A DNA stretch of 64,000 nucleotides, taken from the NCBI RefSeq assembly GCF_003460505.1, contig NZ_QTVG01000011.1, positions 15,244 to 79,243 of the forward strand, read 5' to 3'. Both the position numbers and the translations under genes were made by a program. Below the pieces are notes generated by a model. That model did not search any database and had not been told where the DNA came from. It saw only the letters and a list, made by a program, of their open reading frames with translations. Shown here in pieces: positions 9,354 to 17,937 of the stretch. The first letter of the stretch is position 1, and the number at the start of each line of letters is the position of its first letter. The DNA comes from Eubacterium sp. AF36-5BH (GTDB taxonomy: Bacteria > Bacillota > Clostridia > Lachnospirales > Lachnospiraceae).

Positions 9354-11828
9354 ATGACTAAAACAATGGACAGAATTCAAAAAGAAGAATTCAAGGAAGA
9401 ATTCAAAAAGCGTGTAAAAGATCAGGCAAAGATGCTTTACCGTAAGACTTTAGATGAAGTAAGTGACAGACACAAATTTGTATGTGTTGCTTATGCGGTA
9501 AAAGATATCGTTATTGACCAGTGGATTGCTACACAGAAGGCTTATGATGAGGCTGATGGCAGAACGGTTTATTATTTATCAATGGAGTTCTTAATGGGAA
9601 GGGCTTTAGGTAACATGATTATTAACTTATCTGCAAGAGATGAAATTAAAGAATCAATTGAGGAACTTGGACTTGATTTAAACGTAATTGAAGACCAGGA
9701 ACCTGATGCAGCTTTAGGTAACGGTGGATTAGGTCGTCTTGCAGCTTGTTTCTTAGACAGTCTTGCAACTTTAAATTATCCTGCATATGGATGTGGAATC
9801 AGATACAAATACGGTATGTTCCAGCAGAAGATTGAAAATGGATATCAGAAAGAAATTCCTGAAGATTGGTTAAGACATATTAATCCATTAGAAATCAAGC
9901 GTGAAGAGTATGCTTGTGAAGTTAGATTTGGTGGTACTGTTAAGATTGATCACAGAGACGGACGTGATTATTATGGTCAGGAAGGTTATCAGGCAGTTAT
10001 GGCTGTTCCTTATGATATGCCAATCGTAGGATATGGCAACAATGTTGTTAATACATTACGTATTTGGGATGCAGAACCAGTTGTTCATTTTAACCTTGAA
10101 GAATTTGACAAGGGTTCATATATGGCAGCAGTTGAACAGGAAAACCTTGCTAAGACAATTACAGAGGTTCTTTATCCAAATGATAACCATTATGCAGGTA
10201 AGGAACTTAGATTAAAACAGCAGTATTTCTTTGTTTCAGCTTCACTTCAGACAGCAATTAAGAAGTATTTAAAGAAGCATGATGACATTAAGAAATTACA
10301 TGAAAAAGTAGTATTCCAGATGAATGATACTCATCCAACATTAACAGTTGCAGAATTAATGAGACTTTTAATGGACGTTTATTATTTAGAATGGGATGAA
10401 GCTTGGGAAGTTACTACAAAGTGTGTAGCTTATACAAACCATACAATTATGGCTGAAGCTCTTGAAAAATGGCCTATTGAATTATTCTCAAGATTACTTC
10501 CAAGATGTTATCAGATTGTTGAAGAAATCAACAGAAGATTCTGTCTTGAAATTGAAGAAAAATATCCTGGTAACTATGACAAGATTGCTAAGATGGCAAT
10601 TATTTATGATGGTCAGGTTAAGATGGCAAACTTAGCAATTTGTGCCGGCTATTCAGTAAACGGTGTTGCTAAGCTTCATACAGAAATTCTTGAAAAGCAG
10701 GAATTAAAGGACTTCTATGAAATGATGCCACAGAAGTTTAATAACAAAACAAATGGTATTACACAAAGAAGATTCTTGCTTCATGGAAACCCTCTTCTTG
10801 CTGAATGGGTTACAAACAAGGTTGGCGATGATTGGATTACAGACCTTCCAAAAATCAAAGGCATTGAAGTATACGCAGATGATAAGAAGGCTCAGGCTGA
10901 GTTCATGAACATTAAGTATCAGAACAAAGTTCGTCTTGCAAAATATATCAAAAAACATAATGGAGTTGATGTAGATCCACGTTCAATCTTTGATGTTCAG
11001 GTTAAGAGACTTCATGAATACAAACGTCAGTTACTTAACATTTTACATGTTATGTATTTATACAATCAGATTAAAGAACATCCTGATATGGAATTTATTC
11101 CAAGAACTTTTATTTTCGGAGCAAAGGCAGCAGCAGGATACAAGATTGCAAAACTTACAATTAAGTTAATCAACAGTGTTGCAGATGTAATCAACAATGA
11201 TGAGTCAATCAACGGTAAGATTAAGGTTGTCTTCATTGAAAACTACAGAGTTTCAAATGCAGAAATCATTTTTGCAGCAGCAGATGTTTCAGAACAGATT
11301 TCTACAGCTTCAAAGGAAGCTTCTGGAACAGGTAACATGAAGTTCATGTTAAATGGTGCATTAACACTTGGAACAATGGACGGTGCAAATGTTGAAATCG
11401 TCGAAGAAGTTGGCAAGGAAAATGCATTTATCTTTGGTATGTCTTCAGACGAAGTTATTGGTTACGAAAATAATGGTGGATATGATCCAATGCAGATTTT
11501 CAATTCAGACATGGATATTAGAAAAGTTCTTATGCAGTTAATTAACGGATTCTACTCACCTGATAATCCTGAAAGATTCAGACCAATTTACAACTCACTT
11601 CTTACAAAGGAAGAAACAGGTTGTGCAGACAGATACTTCATCTTAAAGGACTTCCAGTCTTACGCAGAAGCTCAAAGACGTGTTGAAGCAGCTTACAAAG
11701 ATGAAGCAGGTTGGGCAAAATCAGCGATGCTTAACGTAGCAAACGTAGGCAAGTTCACATCAGATAGAACAATCGAAGAATACGTAAGAGATATCTGGCA
11801 CTTAGAGAAAGTAAAGGTAGAATTGTAG
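9354..11828 (+). CDS. glgP: Glycogen/maltodextrin phosphorylase
   Basis: 824 residues from the ATG at 9354, which follows AGGAGAGGGG; an upstream in-frame start at 9306 has no good site. The enzyme releases glucose-1-phosphate from alpha-1,4-glucans with pyridoxal phosphate. The PLP lysine is Lys663 in ASGTGNMKFMLNGA, followed by TLGTMDGANVEI. Other family blocks are DAALGNGGLGRLAACFLDS near residue 110-130 and QMNDTHPTL. The length is typical of GT35 phosphorylases. It stands alone between a repeat-containing spacer and a strong terminator. Whether glycogen or maltodextrin is preferred cannot be read from sequence. Confidence 0.96.
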   Translation: MTKTMDRIQKEEFKEEFKKRVKDQAKMLYRKTLDEVSDRHKFVCVAYAVKDIVIDQWIATQKAYDEADGRTVYYLSMEFLMGRALGNMIINLSARDEIKESIEELGLDLNVIEDQEPDAALGNGGLGRLAACFLDSLATLNYPAYGCGIRYKYGMFQQKIENGYQKEIPEDWLRHINPLEIKREEYACEVRFGGTVKIDHRDGRDYYGQEGYQAVMAVPYDMPIVGYGNNVVNTLRIWDAEPVVHFNLEEFDKGSYMAAVEQENLAKTITEVLYPNDNHYAGKELRLKQQYFFVSASLQTAIKKYLKKHDDIKKLHEKVVFQMNDTHPTLTVAELMRLLMDVYYLEWDEAWEVTTKCVAYTNHTIMAEALEKWPIELFSRLLPRCYQIVEEINRRFCLEIEEKYPGNYDKIAKMAIIYDGQVKMANLAICAGYSVNGVAKLHTEILEKQELKDFYEMMPQKFNNKTNGITQRRFLLHGNPLLAEWVTNKVGDDWITDLPKIKGIEVYADDKKAQAEFMNIKYQNKVRLAKYIKKHNGVDVDPRSIFDVQVKRLHEYKRQLLNILHVMYLYNQIKEHPDMEFIPRTFIFGAKAAAGYKIAKLTIKLINSVADVINNDESINGKIKVVFIENYRVSNAEIIFAAADVSEQISTASKEASGTGNMKFMLNGALTLGTMDGANVEIVEEVGKENAFIFGMSSDEVIGYENNGGYDPMQIFNSDMDIRKVLMQLINGFYSPDNPERFRPIYNSLLTKEETGCADRYFILKDFQSYAEAQRRVEAAYKDEAGWAKSAMLNVANVGKFTSDRTIEEYVRDIWHLEKVKVEL

Positions 11829-11839
11829 GAGATTTACCT

Positions 11840-11868
11840 AGGGGCAGCGTAGCTGCCCCTATTTTTTT
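11840..11868 (+). terminator. glgP terminator
   Basis: AGGGGCAGC/GCTGCCCCT with a 3-base loop (11840-11860), followed by seven T, 11 bp after the glgP stop. Confidence 0.95.
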
Positions 11869-11935
11869 GACTTGTTATGCAAACAAAACTAATATTATGG
11901 CGATAATACACCCTAAAGAAACCATAATAATTTTT

Positions 11936-12371
11936 AAGGGTGGAAAAAAGAGAAAGACAGTAGTGCGAAAAAGAGTGAGAAGTCCAGCTTTTCACCCCCT
12001 AGGAAAAATAACAAGCTGAAGGGGTGGAAAAATGGGAAAGATTGTAATGTGAAAAAGTGTAGGGAGTCCAGCTTTCCACCCCCTAGGAAAAATAACAAGC
12101 CATAAGGGTGTAAAAATGGGAAATACTGAAGAGAGAAAAAGAGTGAGAAGTCCAGATTTCCACCCAAAAGGAAAAATAACAAGCTGAAGGGGTGGAAAAA
12201 TGAGAAATACTGAAGAGAGAAAAAGAGTGAGAAGTCCAGCTTTCCACCCAAAAGGAAAAATAACAAGCCATAAGGGTGGAAAAAATAGAAAGATTGTAAT
12301 GTGAAAAAGTGTAGGGAGTCCAGCTTTCCACCCCCCTAGGAAAAATAACAAGCTGAAGGGGTGGAAATTTC
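11936..12371. repeat. Array of five 83-85-bp tandem repeats with internal hairpins
   Basis: Units start with AAGGG(G)TGGAAAAA at 11936, 12019, 12104, 12187 and 12272, with a partial sixth at 12356. Each begins GGGTGGAAA and has TTTCCACCC about 55 bp later, so each can form a hairpin. Unit ends alternate strictly between ACAAGCTG and ACAAGCCAT. Interiors fall into two types: TTGTAATGTGAAAAAGTGTAGGG (units 2 and 5) and ACTGAAGAGAG (units 3 and 4). Open reading frames on the minus strand across the array are by-products of the repeat. The rest of the 11829-12487 spacer shows only the glgP terminator. Confidence 0.9.
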
Positions 12372-12487
12372 TAAAAACAATAAAATCAACATATCTAATT
12401 AATAATAACACTTGAAAAACAAATCAACTTAACATATAATAAATGTAACATAATAGATGTAACATAGAGGATAAACAAGGACGGCGC

Positions 12488-13309
12488 ATGGAAAATTTAA
12501 AACAAATCTTATATGAAAAACAATTAGAGTTAGAAGAAATAGAAAAGACTAATAAAAAAACATTAGAAAGACTTCCTGAGGGATACGTTAATATAAGTAA
12601 AAATAAAAATTCAATTCAGTATTATTGGCGAAAAGATGATGGTACGGAAACATACATAAATAAAAAGAATCGTAGTATTATTAAAAAACTTGCTCAAAAA
12701 GAATATGAGAAAAAAGTTCAAATTATAATCAAGAAAAATAAAAAGTGTCTTAGAAATATGTTGGATAAATATGAATTTGATGAAACATTAAAAGCTTACG
12801 ACAAGATATCAGATAAAAAGAAAATATTTGTTGAACCATATACAATGCCAAACGAAATGTACGCAGAAAAGTGGCAGGCAGAACAAAACAAATTAAAAGA
12901 ACAAAATATGAGTAAAGTAAGTGAAAAATTCATATTCACAGATAAAGATAATGAGATACTTACTGAACAGGGAGAGGCGGTTCGTTCGAAATCAGAAAAA
13001 ATAATTGCGGACAAATTATATATGAAGGGGATACCGTACGTTTACGAGCAACCGTTATATTTGAAAGGCTATGGATATGTAGTACCTGATTTCAAAATCT
13101 TGAATGTTAGAACTAGAAAAGAATATTATTTGGAACATTTCGGAATGATGGACGACAGCGAGTATTCAAGGAAAGCATTAAGAAAAATCGAAACATTTCA
13201 GAAAAATAACATATTTCCTGGTGATAATTTGCTAATGACATTTGAAACAAGTGACGGTCCGCTTAATACAAGAATTTTGGAAGAACTGGTAAAAAAATAT
13301 TTGGTATAA
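12488..13309 (+). CDS. Uncharacterised protein with PD-(D/E)XK nuclease-like C-terminal half
   Basis: 273 residues. The N-terminal half (about 1-120) is lysine/glutamate-rich and probably helical or coiled. The C-terminal half has an order of motifs recalling PD-(D/E)XK folds: RSKSEKIIADKLY (about 166-178), PYVYEQPLYLKGYGYVVPDFKI (Asp in PDF) and YYLEHFGMMDD (Glu-x-His), then a helix with KALRKIE. A nuclease-type fold is inference from these residues; related proteins are common, uncharacterised, in Lachnospiraceae. The ATG at 12488 follows AAGGA. It stands alone beside the repeat array, so context gives no function. Confidence 0.75.
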   Translation: MENLKQILYEKQLELEEIEKTNKKTLERLPEGYVNISKNKNSIQYYWRKDDGTETYINKKNRSIIKKLAQKEYEKKVQIIIKKNKKCLRNMLDKYEFDETLKAYDKISDKKKIFVEPYTMPNEMYAEKWQAEQNKLKEQNMSKVSEKFIFTDKDNEILTEQGEAVRSKSEKIIADKLYMKGIPYVYEQPLYLKGYGYVVPDFKILNVRTRKEYYLEHFGMMDDSEYSRKALRKIETFQKNNIFPGDNLLMTFETSDGPLNTRILEELVKKYLV

Positions 13310-13332
13310 GATAAAAAAGATAAATGATTAAC

Positions 13333-13404
13333 ATTTGCATAAGGCGTGAAAATATAATCACCAATATTTGCATAAGGCGTGAAAATATAATCACCAATAT
13401 TTGC
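13333..13404 (+). repeat. 33-bp tandem duplication
   Basis: ATTTGCATAAGGCGTGAAAA...ATCACCAAT occurs identically at 13333-13365 and 13366-13398, with a third partial ATTTGC. It lies in the spacer after the PD-(D/E)XK-like gene. Confidence 0.85.
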
Positions 13405-13491
13405 TGTGATAGGGAATAGATTAAACTTAAAAATTAGATTAAATCACAAACTTAGAAACTAGATTAAAACAATAGGAAATAGATTAAACAT

Positions 13492-13534
13492 AAGAATAGG
13501 ATTGAGTGAGACATTACAATTCAATCCTATTCTT
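13492..13534. terminator. Hairpin between convergent genes, possible bidirectional terminator
   Basis: AAGAATAGGATTGA (13492-13505) pairs perfectly with 13521-13534 across a 15-base loop. It sits between the + strand gene ending at 13309 and the MATE gene ending at 13638 on the minus strand. T-runs on both sides are weak. Confidence 0.5.
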
Positions 13535-13637
13535 CATATAATCAAATGTTATAATGTAGACAAACTACACAAGATTCATCAAAAACTCAATCCTACTAAT
13601 TCCATAAATAAGAAATATTAAGTAAACAAACCATATT

Positions 13638-15038
13638 CTACTCCACAATTGTATTCAGCCAAATGTCTTTTTTTACCATTACGAAACCAATAAATGACTT
13701 AATGCCTTCCAACATGTTTACAAGTAGGAACATGCTTACAATATTCATGGAGGTGAATTTCGCAAGGCACATTGAAACCGGAACATTTACAAGGCAAACA
13801 AAACAACTATCAAAAAGGAATGTAATGATAGTTTTGCCACCGCTTCGCAAAATAAAATATTCAGAGTTAGTGAATGATATAAAAGGTGTTGCCAGAGCTA
13901 CCACCCAAATGAAACGTGTTGCCAGTTGGCGAATCTCCCCTGTTGTATTATAAAAATGTGGGAATATCGGTCCAAGTATAAATAAAATTACGGCAGTGCC
14001 TAATGAAATTAAAAACGAAAAAGTTGCCATACGTGTGGCTGTGACCTTTGCGTCTTTTAGTTTGCCAGCACCCAACAGTTGACCTACAACAATGGCGATG
14101 GTTGTACCAAGTGTTACAAAAATTGAATTTGAAATATTACCTAAAGTATTACAAATATTCAATCCACCGATTGTAGCAAGTCCCCTTGTAGAAAAAGCCT
14201 GTGTCTGCAAAGTAAGTCCGCCAGCCCACAAAAATTCGTTAAGCATAAGTGGCGTTCCGGTAATAAGAATTTTCTTCGCAAGTGACATAGGAAGTCTCAA
14301 AGTTCTGTAGCAATTTTTAATAAAAGGATATTCTTTTACATGTGTGTGGGTGTAAACAACCAAATAGCCACATTCCACAAAACGTGAAATAACAGTGGCG
14401 ATAGCTGCACCGGTAACGCCCATGGCAGGCACACCGAATTTCCCAAAAATAAAAATATAATTCAGTACAATATCAAAAACTACAGCCAGAACTCCGGCTT
14501 TCATTGGCACAATAGTCTGCCCGGATTCTTTTAAAGTTGTGCTATAGCAGTTAGAAACTACAAAAGGTGCAATGCCGATAACCATCACGTATAGGTAGTT
14601 TCGCGCGTAATTGAAAGTATCAACAATGTTGCCCGAGTCGCTACCTTCGTGGAGAAACATGTTAATCAAAGGTTCGTGTAAAAATAGCATAACCCCAAGA
14701 GATGCAATGATAATTGTTATGCCAATAAGAATCTTCATTCTAAAAACATTTCTCACACCGTCATTGTTTTTCTGACCAAAATACTGTGCGGAAAAAAGAC
14801 CGGCACCTGACATACCACCAAAAACCAGCAAATTAAAAACAAAAAATAGCTGATTTATAATGGCAACTCCGGACATTTGGTCAGTACCCAACTGCCCAAC
14901 CATAATATTATCAGCCATACTAACAAGATTTGTCAGTAAATTTTGAATAATAATTGGAACGGCAATTGCAAGAATCATTTTGTAAAAAGCCTTGTCACCG
15001 AAAAATTTATTTTTTAAAGAAATTGTCCCTTCGTTCAT
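13638..15038 (-). CDS. MATE-family multidrug/sodium antiporter
   Basis: 466 residues with about 12 hydrophobic segments. It starts MNEGTISLKNKFFGDKAFYKMILAIAVPIIIQNLLTNLVSMADNIMVGQLG, the characteristic opening of MATE exporters (NorM/DinF-like), with internal repeats such as AGLFSAQYFGQ and IVVGQLLGAGK in the two halves. These membrane proteins export cationic drugs or metabolites using a sodium or proton gradient; the substrate cannot be inferred here. The ATG is preceded on the minus strand by AGAAAGAAGG. It is monocistronic and convergent with the gene at 12488. Confidence 0.92.
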   Translation of the reverse strand: MNEGTISLKNKFFGDKAFYKMILAIAVPIIIQNLLTNLVSMADNIMVGQLGTDQMSGVAIINQLFFVFNLLVFGGMSGAGLFSAQYFGQKNNDGVRNVFRMKILIGITIIIASLGVMLFLHEPLINMFLHEGSDSGNIVDTFNYARNYLYVMVIGIAPFVVSNCYSTTLKESGQTIVPMKAGVLAVVFDIVLNYIFIFGKFGVPAMGVTGAAIATVISRFVECGYLVVYTHTHVKEYPFIKNCYRTLRLPMSLAKKILITGTPLMLNEFLWAGGLTLQTQAFSTRGLATIGGLNICNTLGNISNSIFVTLGTTIAIVVGQLLGAGKLKDAKVTATRMATFSFLISLGTAVILFILGPIFPHFYNTTGEIRQLATRFIWVVALATPFISFTNSEYFILRSGGKTIITFLFDSCFVCLVNVPVSMCLAKFTSMNIVSMFLLVNMLEGIKSFIGFVMVKKDIWLNTIVE

Positions 15039-15092
15039 AAAAACCTTCTTTCTTTTTGTAAATGTCTATTTAATAATTTAGTTTCCAAACCT

Positions 15093-15229
15093 ATCTAACA
15101 TACAAATCTGTTTAACCACTTAGTCTTAAAATATCTAACTAATATGCAAATCTGTTTAACAACTTAGTCTTAAAATATCTAACTAATATGCAAATCTGTT
15201 TAACCACTTAGTACTAAAAATATTTATAT
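15093..15229. repeat. 44-bp tandem repeat, three units
   Basis: ATCTAACTAATATGCAAATC is found at 15133 and 15177, with a slightly shorter copy at 15093; each is followed by TGTTTAAC(C/A)ACTTAGT. The array lies in the divergent spacer between the MATE gene and the beta-CASP gene. Apart from this and a promoter element, the 15039-15548 spacer shows nothing. Confidence 0.8.
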
Positions 15230-15455
15230 GTGTTGAAATACTATTATGCAATGAAAAAACTAATAGTTCAATATCTTTTATGCAGATTATGAAATTTTAT
15301 AAAATATCATTTCTTTTAAACAAATTGCAAAATATACATATTATAAAGCAAGAAGAGTGGAAGGAAGCCGGACTGATGTTGTATACAAAAAATAGTTGAA
15401 ACTATTTTCTGAAAAAAGAAAAACTCAAAAAACTCTCCATAAAAGTCTTTGTAAG

Positions 15456-15464
15456 TGTTATAAT
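15456..15464 (+). promoter_or_regulatory. Extended -10 promoter element for the beta-CASP gene
   Basis: TGTTATAAT matches an extended -10 (TGnTATAAT). No good -35 is visible, as is usual for this promoter type. Confidence 0.4.
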
Positions 15465-15548
15465 TAATCCATAACAGGAACGGATTAGAAGTCTTATAAT
15501 AAGACAAAACAAACTAACGAAAAATAAACTTACAAAGGGGGCGATTTT

Positions 15549-17150
15549 ATGATTCTCACATTTTTAGGCGCAGATCATGAGGTAACAGGAAGTTGTCACT
15601 ATTTACAGGTAGGTGACAAGAAAGCAGTTGTAGATTGTGGTATGGAGCAGGGCAAGGATATTTATGTAAACCAGGAATTGCCGGTTCCCGCAGGGGATAT
15701 TGATTACATTTTCCTGACACATGCTCACATTGACCACTCAGGTTTAATTCCATTGATGGTTAAGAAAGGTTTTAAGGGGCAGATTTTTGCAACCAAAGCA
15801 ACCTGTGAACTTTGCAACATTATGTTGCGAGACAGTGCGCATATTCAGGAGTTTGAAGCACAGTGGAAGAACAGGAAGGCAAAAAGAGCAGGACGTGAGG
15901 AGTATGTTCCTATTTATAATACGGAAGATGCAGCGGCCGCTTGCGAGCTGATGATACCTGTAGATTACAATCAGGTTGTAAAAGTATGTGATGAATTTCA
16001 AATAAAATTTGTAGATGCAGGTCATTTACTAGGTTCATCAAGTATAGAAATGAAAGTTACGGAGAATGGTGTAAGTAAAACAATTATTTTCTCTGGGGAT
16101 ATTGGAAACATTAACAAGCCTATAATCAAGGATCCTGAAACTTTAAAAGGTGCGGACTATGTTTTGATTGAGTCAACATACGGTGACAGATTACATGAAG
16201 AGCGACCAGACTACATTAAAACATTAACGAAAGTTTTAGAGGAAACTTTTGAAAAAGGTGGTAATGTTGTTATTCCGTCATTTGCAGTTGGACGAACTCA
16301 GGAAATGTTATATTTCTTAAGGATAATAAAAAAAGAAAATTTGATAAAAAAGTATCCTGATTTTGGGGTTTATGTTGATAGCCCGTTGGCTGTGCAGGCA
16401 ACGAATATTTTTAATAACAATGTAGTTGACTGCTTTGATGAGGAAACGAAGAAACTGATTAATGATGGAATTAACCCTCTTCAGTTTGAGGGCTTGAAAG
16501 TTTCTGTAACAAGCAATGATTCCATTGCAATTAATGAGGATACCAAGCCAAAAGTTATTCTATCAGCATCGGGTATGTGCGAGGCAGGTAGAATCAGACA
16601 TCATTTAAAACACAATCTGTGGAAAGAAAACTCAACAATTCTTTTCGTTGGTTATCAGGCGATTGGCACGTTAGGAAGAAATCTTCTTGAAGGTGCAACT
16701 TCAGTAAAACTTTTTGGTGAAGAAATTGCAGTAAAAGCAAGAATTGAAAGCCTTAAAGGAATTAGCGGTCATGGTGACCAAAAAGAATTAATAAGATGGC
16801 TTGAAGCAATGGAAATTAAGCCTGAAAAAGTTTTCGTGGTTCATGGGGAAGACAATGTGTGCGATTATTTTGCTAATCTTTTGGAAAAAGAACATGGTTT
16901 TAATACATATGCTCCTTATAGCGGTACGGAATTTGACCTTTTGACAGGTGAAATTATCAAAGAGGGAGTGCCTATTCCAATTAAGAAAAAATCAGCAAAG
17001 GAAAGAAGGGCATCTTCTGTTTACGAAAATTTACTTGCAGCAGGTCAGCGTTTGCTTGCAGTTATTAAGCGAAGCGAAGGAGGCACGAACAAAGATTTAG
17101 CTAAATTTACAAATCAGATTCAAAATTTATGTGATAAGTGGGACAGATAA
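15549..17150 (+). CDS. MBL-fold beta-CASP metallo-hydrolase, probable RNA exo/endonuclease
   Basis: 533 residues. HAHIDHSG at residues 58-65 is the metal-binding HxHxDH motif of metallo-beta-lactamase folds; SGDIGN and GAGHLLGSSSIE-like (DAGHLLGSSSIE) blocks follow, then the beta-CASP region (VDSPLAVQATNIF, SASGMCEAGRIRHHL) and a C-terminal RMMBL part (SGHGDQKELIRWLE, VFVVHGE). This is the YSH1/COG1236 type, related to RNA 3'-processing factors and RNase J; its RNA target is unknown. The ATG at 15549 follows AAAGGGGGCG. No partner gene is in the same unit; the next gene, a response regulator, starts 75 bp on. Confidence 0.9.
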   Translation: MILTFLGADHEVTGSCHYLQVGDKKAVVDCGMEQGKDIYVNQELPVPAGDIDYIFLTHAHIDHSGLIPLMVKKGFKGQIFATKATCELCNIMLRDSAHIQEFEAQWKNRKAKRAGREEYVPIYNTEDAAAACELMIPVDYNQVVKVCDEFQIKFVDAGHLLGSSSIEMKVTENGVSKTIIFSGDIGNINKPIIKDPETLKGADYVLIESTYGDRLHEERPDYIKTLTKVLEETFEKGGNVVIPSFAVGRTQEMLYFLRIIKKENLIKKYPDFGVYVDSPLAVQATNIFNNNVVDCFDEETKKLINDGINPLQFEGLKVSVTSNDSIAINEDTKPKVILSASGMCEAGRIRHHLKHNLWKENSTILFVGYQAIGTLGRNLLEGATSVKLFGEEIAVKARIESLKGISGHGDQKELIRWLEAMEIKPEKVFVVHGEDNVCDYFANLLEKEHGFNTYAPYSGTEFDLLTGEIIKEGVPIPIKKKSAKERRASSVYENLLAAGQRLLAVIKRSEGGTNKDLAKFTNQIQNLCDKWDR

Positions 17151-17225
17151 AATAATCCGCAGGTAAAGTAATGGCAAAAATAATTTGCAAATGAATAATA
17201 ACAATAATAACCAACGGAGATAAAA

Positions 17226-17936
17226 ATGGGAATAAAAGTAGCAATATGCGATGATGACAAAGAAGTGTGTACTAGCGTAAATCATATTGTGGAAAAACTA
17301 TTACACCAAACAGAAATAAAAGCAGAGATTTATACATTCTATTCAGGAAAAGAATTATGTGAAAAAATGTTAAATGTTAAATACGATTTGATATTTTTAG
17401 ACATAGAAATACCGGAAATGAATGGAGTGGAAATAGGTAAGTATATTAGGAAAAAACTTGAAAATAATGTGGCTCAAATAGTGTATATATCTTCTAAAAA
17501 ATCTTATGCAATGGAGCTTTTTGAAAACAGGCCTTTTGATTTTTTAATTAAACCATTGACAGAAGAAGCAATTAAGAAGGTTCTAAACAATTATTTAAAT
17601 GTATATGGAGACAGAGGATTGTTTTTTACATATCAAAAAAGCAAGTCAACATATAATATTGAATTAAGTAAAATAATGTATTTTGAAAGAAATAAGCGAA
17701 AGATAACTGTAAAAACAACAGAAGAAGACGATGAGTTTTACGGTTCACTAGAGGATATATACACGGAACTTAAAGATAATAAATTTTTCTTTATACATAA
17801 ATCATTTTTAGTAAACTATTCTTTTATTAAAATTTTTAATAATGACAAGGTGATTATGGCTGATGGAAGAGAATTGCCAATTAGTCAGGCAAGAAGAAAA
17901 AAAATAAGAGAGAAATACTTAAAGATGGAGGGATAA
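17226..17936 (+). CDS. LytTR-family response regulator (AgrA/VirR type)
   Basis: 236 residues. The receiver domain (1-120) has the acidic pocket CDDD at 8-11, phospho-acceptor Asp59 in FLDIEIPEMNG, and Lys in FLIKPL. Residues about 135-232 form a LytTR DNA-binding domain (YFERNKRKITV, GSLEDIYTEL, FFIHKSFLVNYSFI). Such regulators bind direct repeats spaced 21 bp apart. It ends one base before the histidine kinase ATG, so the two are translationally linked. The candidate target is the promoter at 19416-19443, 3' of the pair. Confidence 0.94.
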   Translation: MGIKVAICDDDKEVCTSVNHIVEKLLHQTEIKAEIYTFYSGKELCEKMLNVKYDLIFLDIEIPEMNGVEIGKYIRKKLENNVAQIVYISSKKSYAMELFENRPFDFLIKPLTEEAIKKVLNNYLNVYGDRGLFFTYQKSKSTYNIELSKIMYFERNKRKITVKTTEEDDEFYGSLEDIYTELKDNKFFFIHKSFLVNYSFIKIFNNDKVIMADGRELPISQARRKKIREKYLKMEG

Positions 17937-17937
17937 A

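Noticed and set aside
9033..9380. Minus-strand ORF of 115 codons upstream of glgP
   Set aside because: It crosses the 38-bp tandem duplication and the glgP start, is His/Cys-rich without pattern and has no start signal.
11936..12371. CRISPR array
   Set aside because: Repeats are contiguous 83-85 bp units without unique spacers, and no cas genes are present.
11934..12411. Open minus-strand frames of 82-139 codons with FFLLGG-type repeats
   Set aside because: They follow the 84-bp repeat units, are open in several frames at once, lack start sites and give low-complexity protein; they are by-products of the array.
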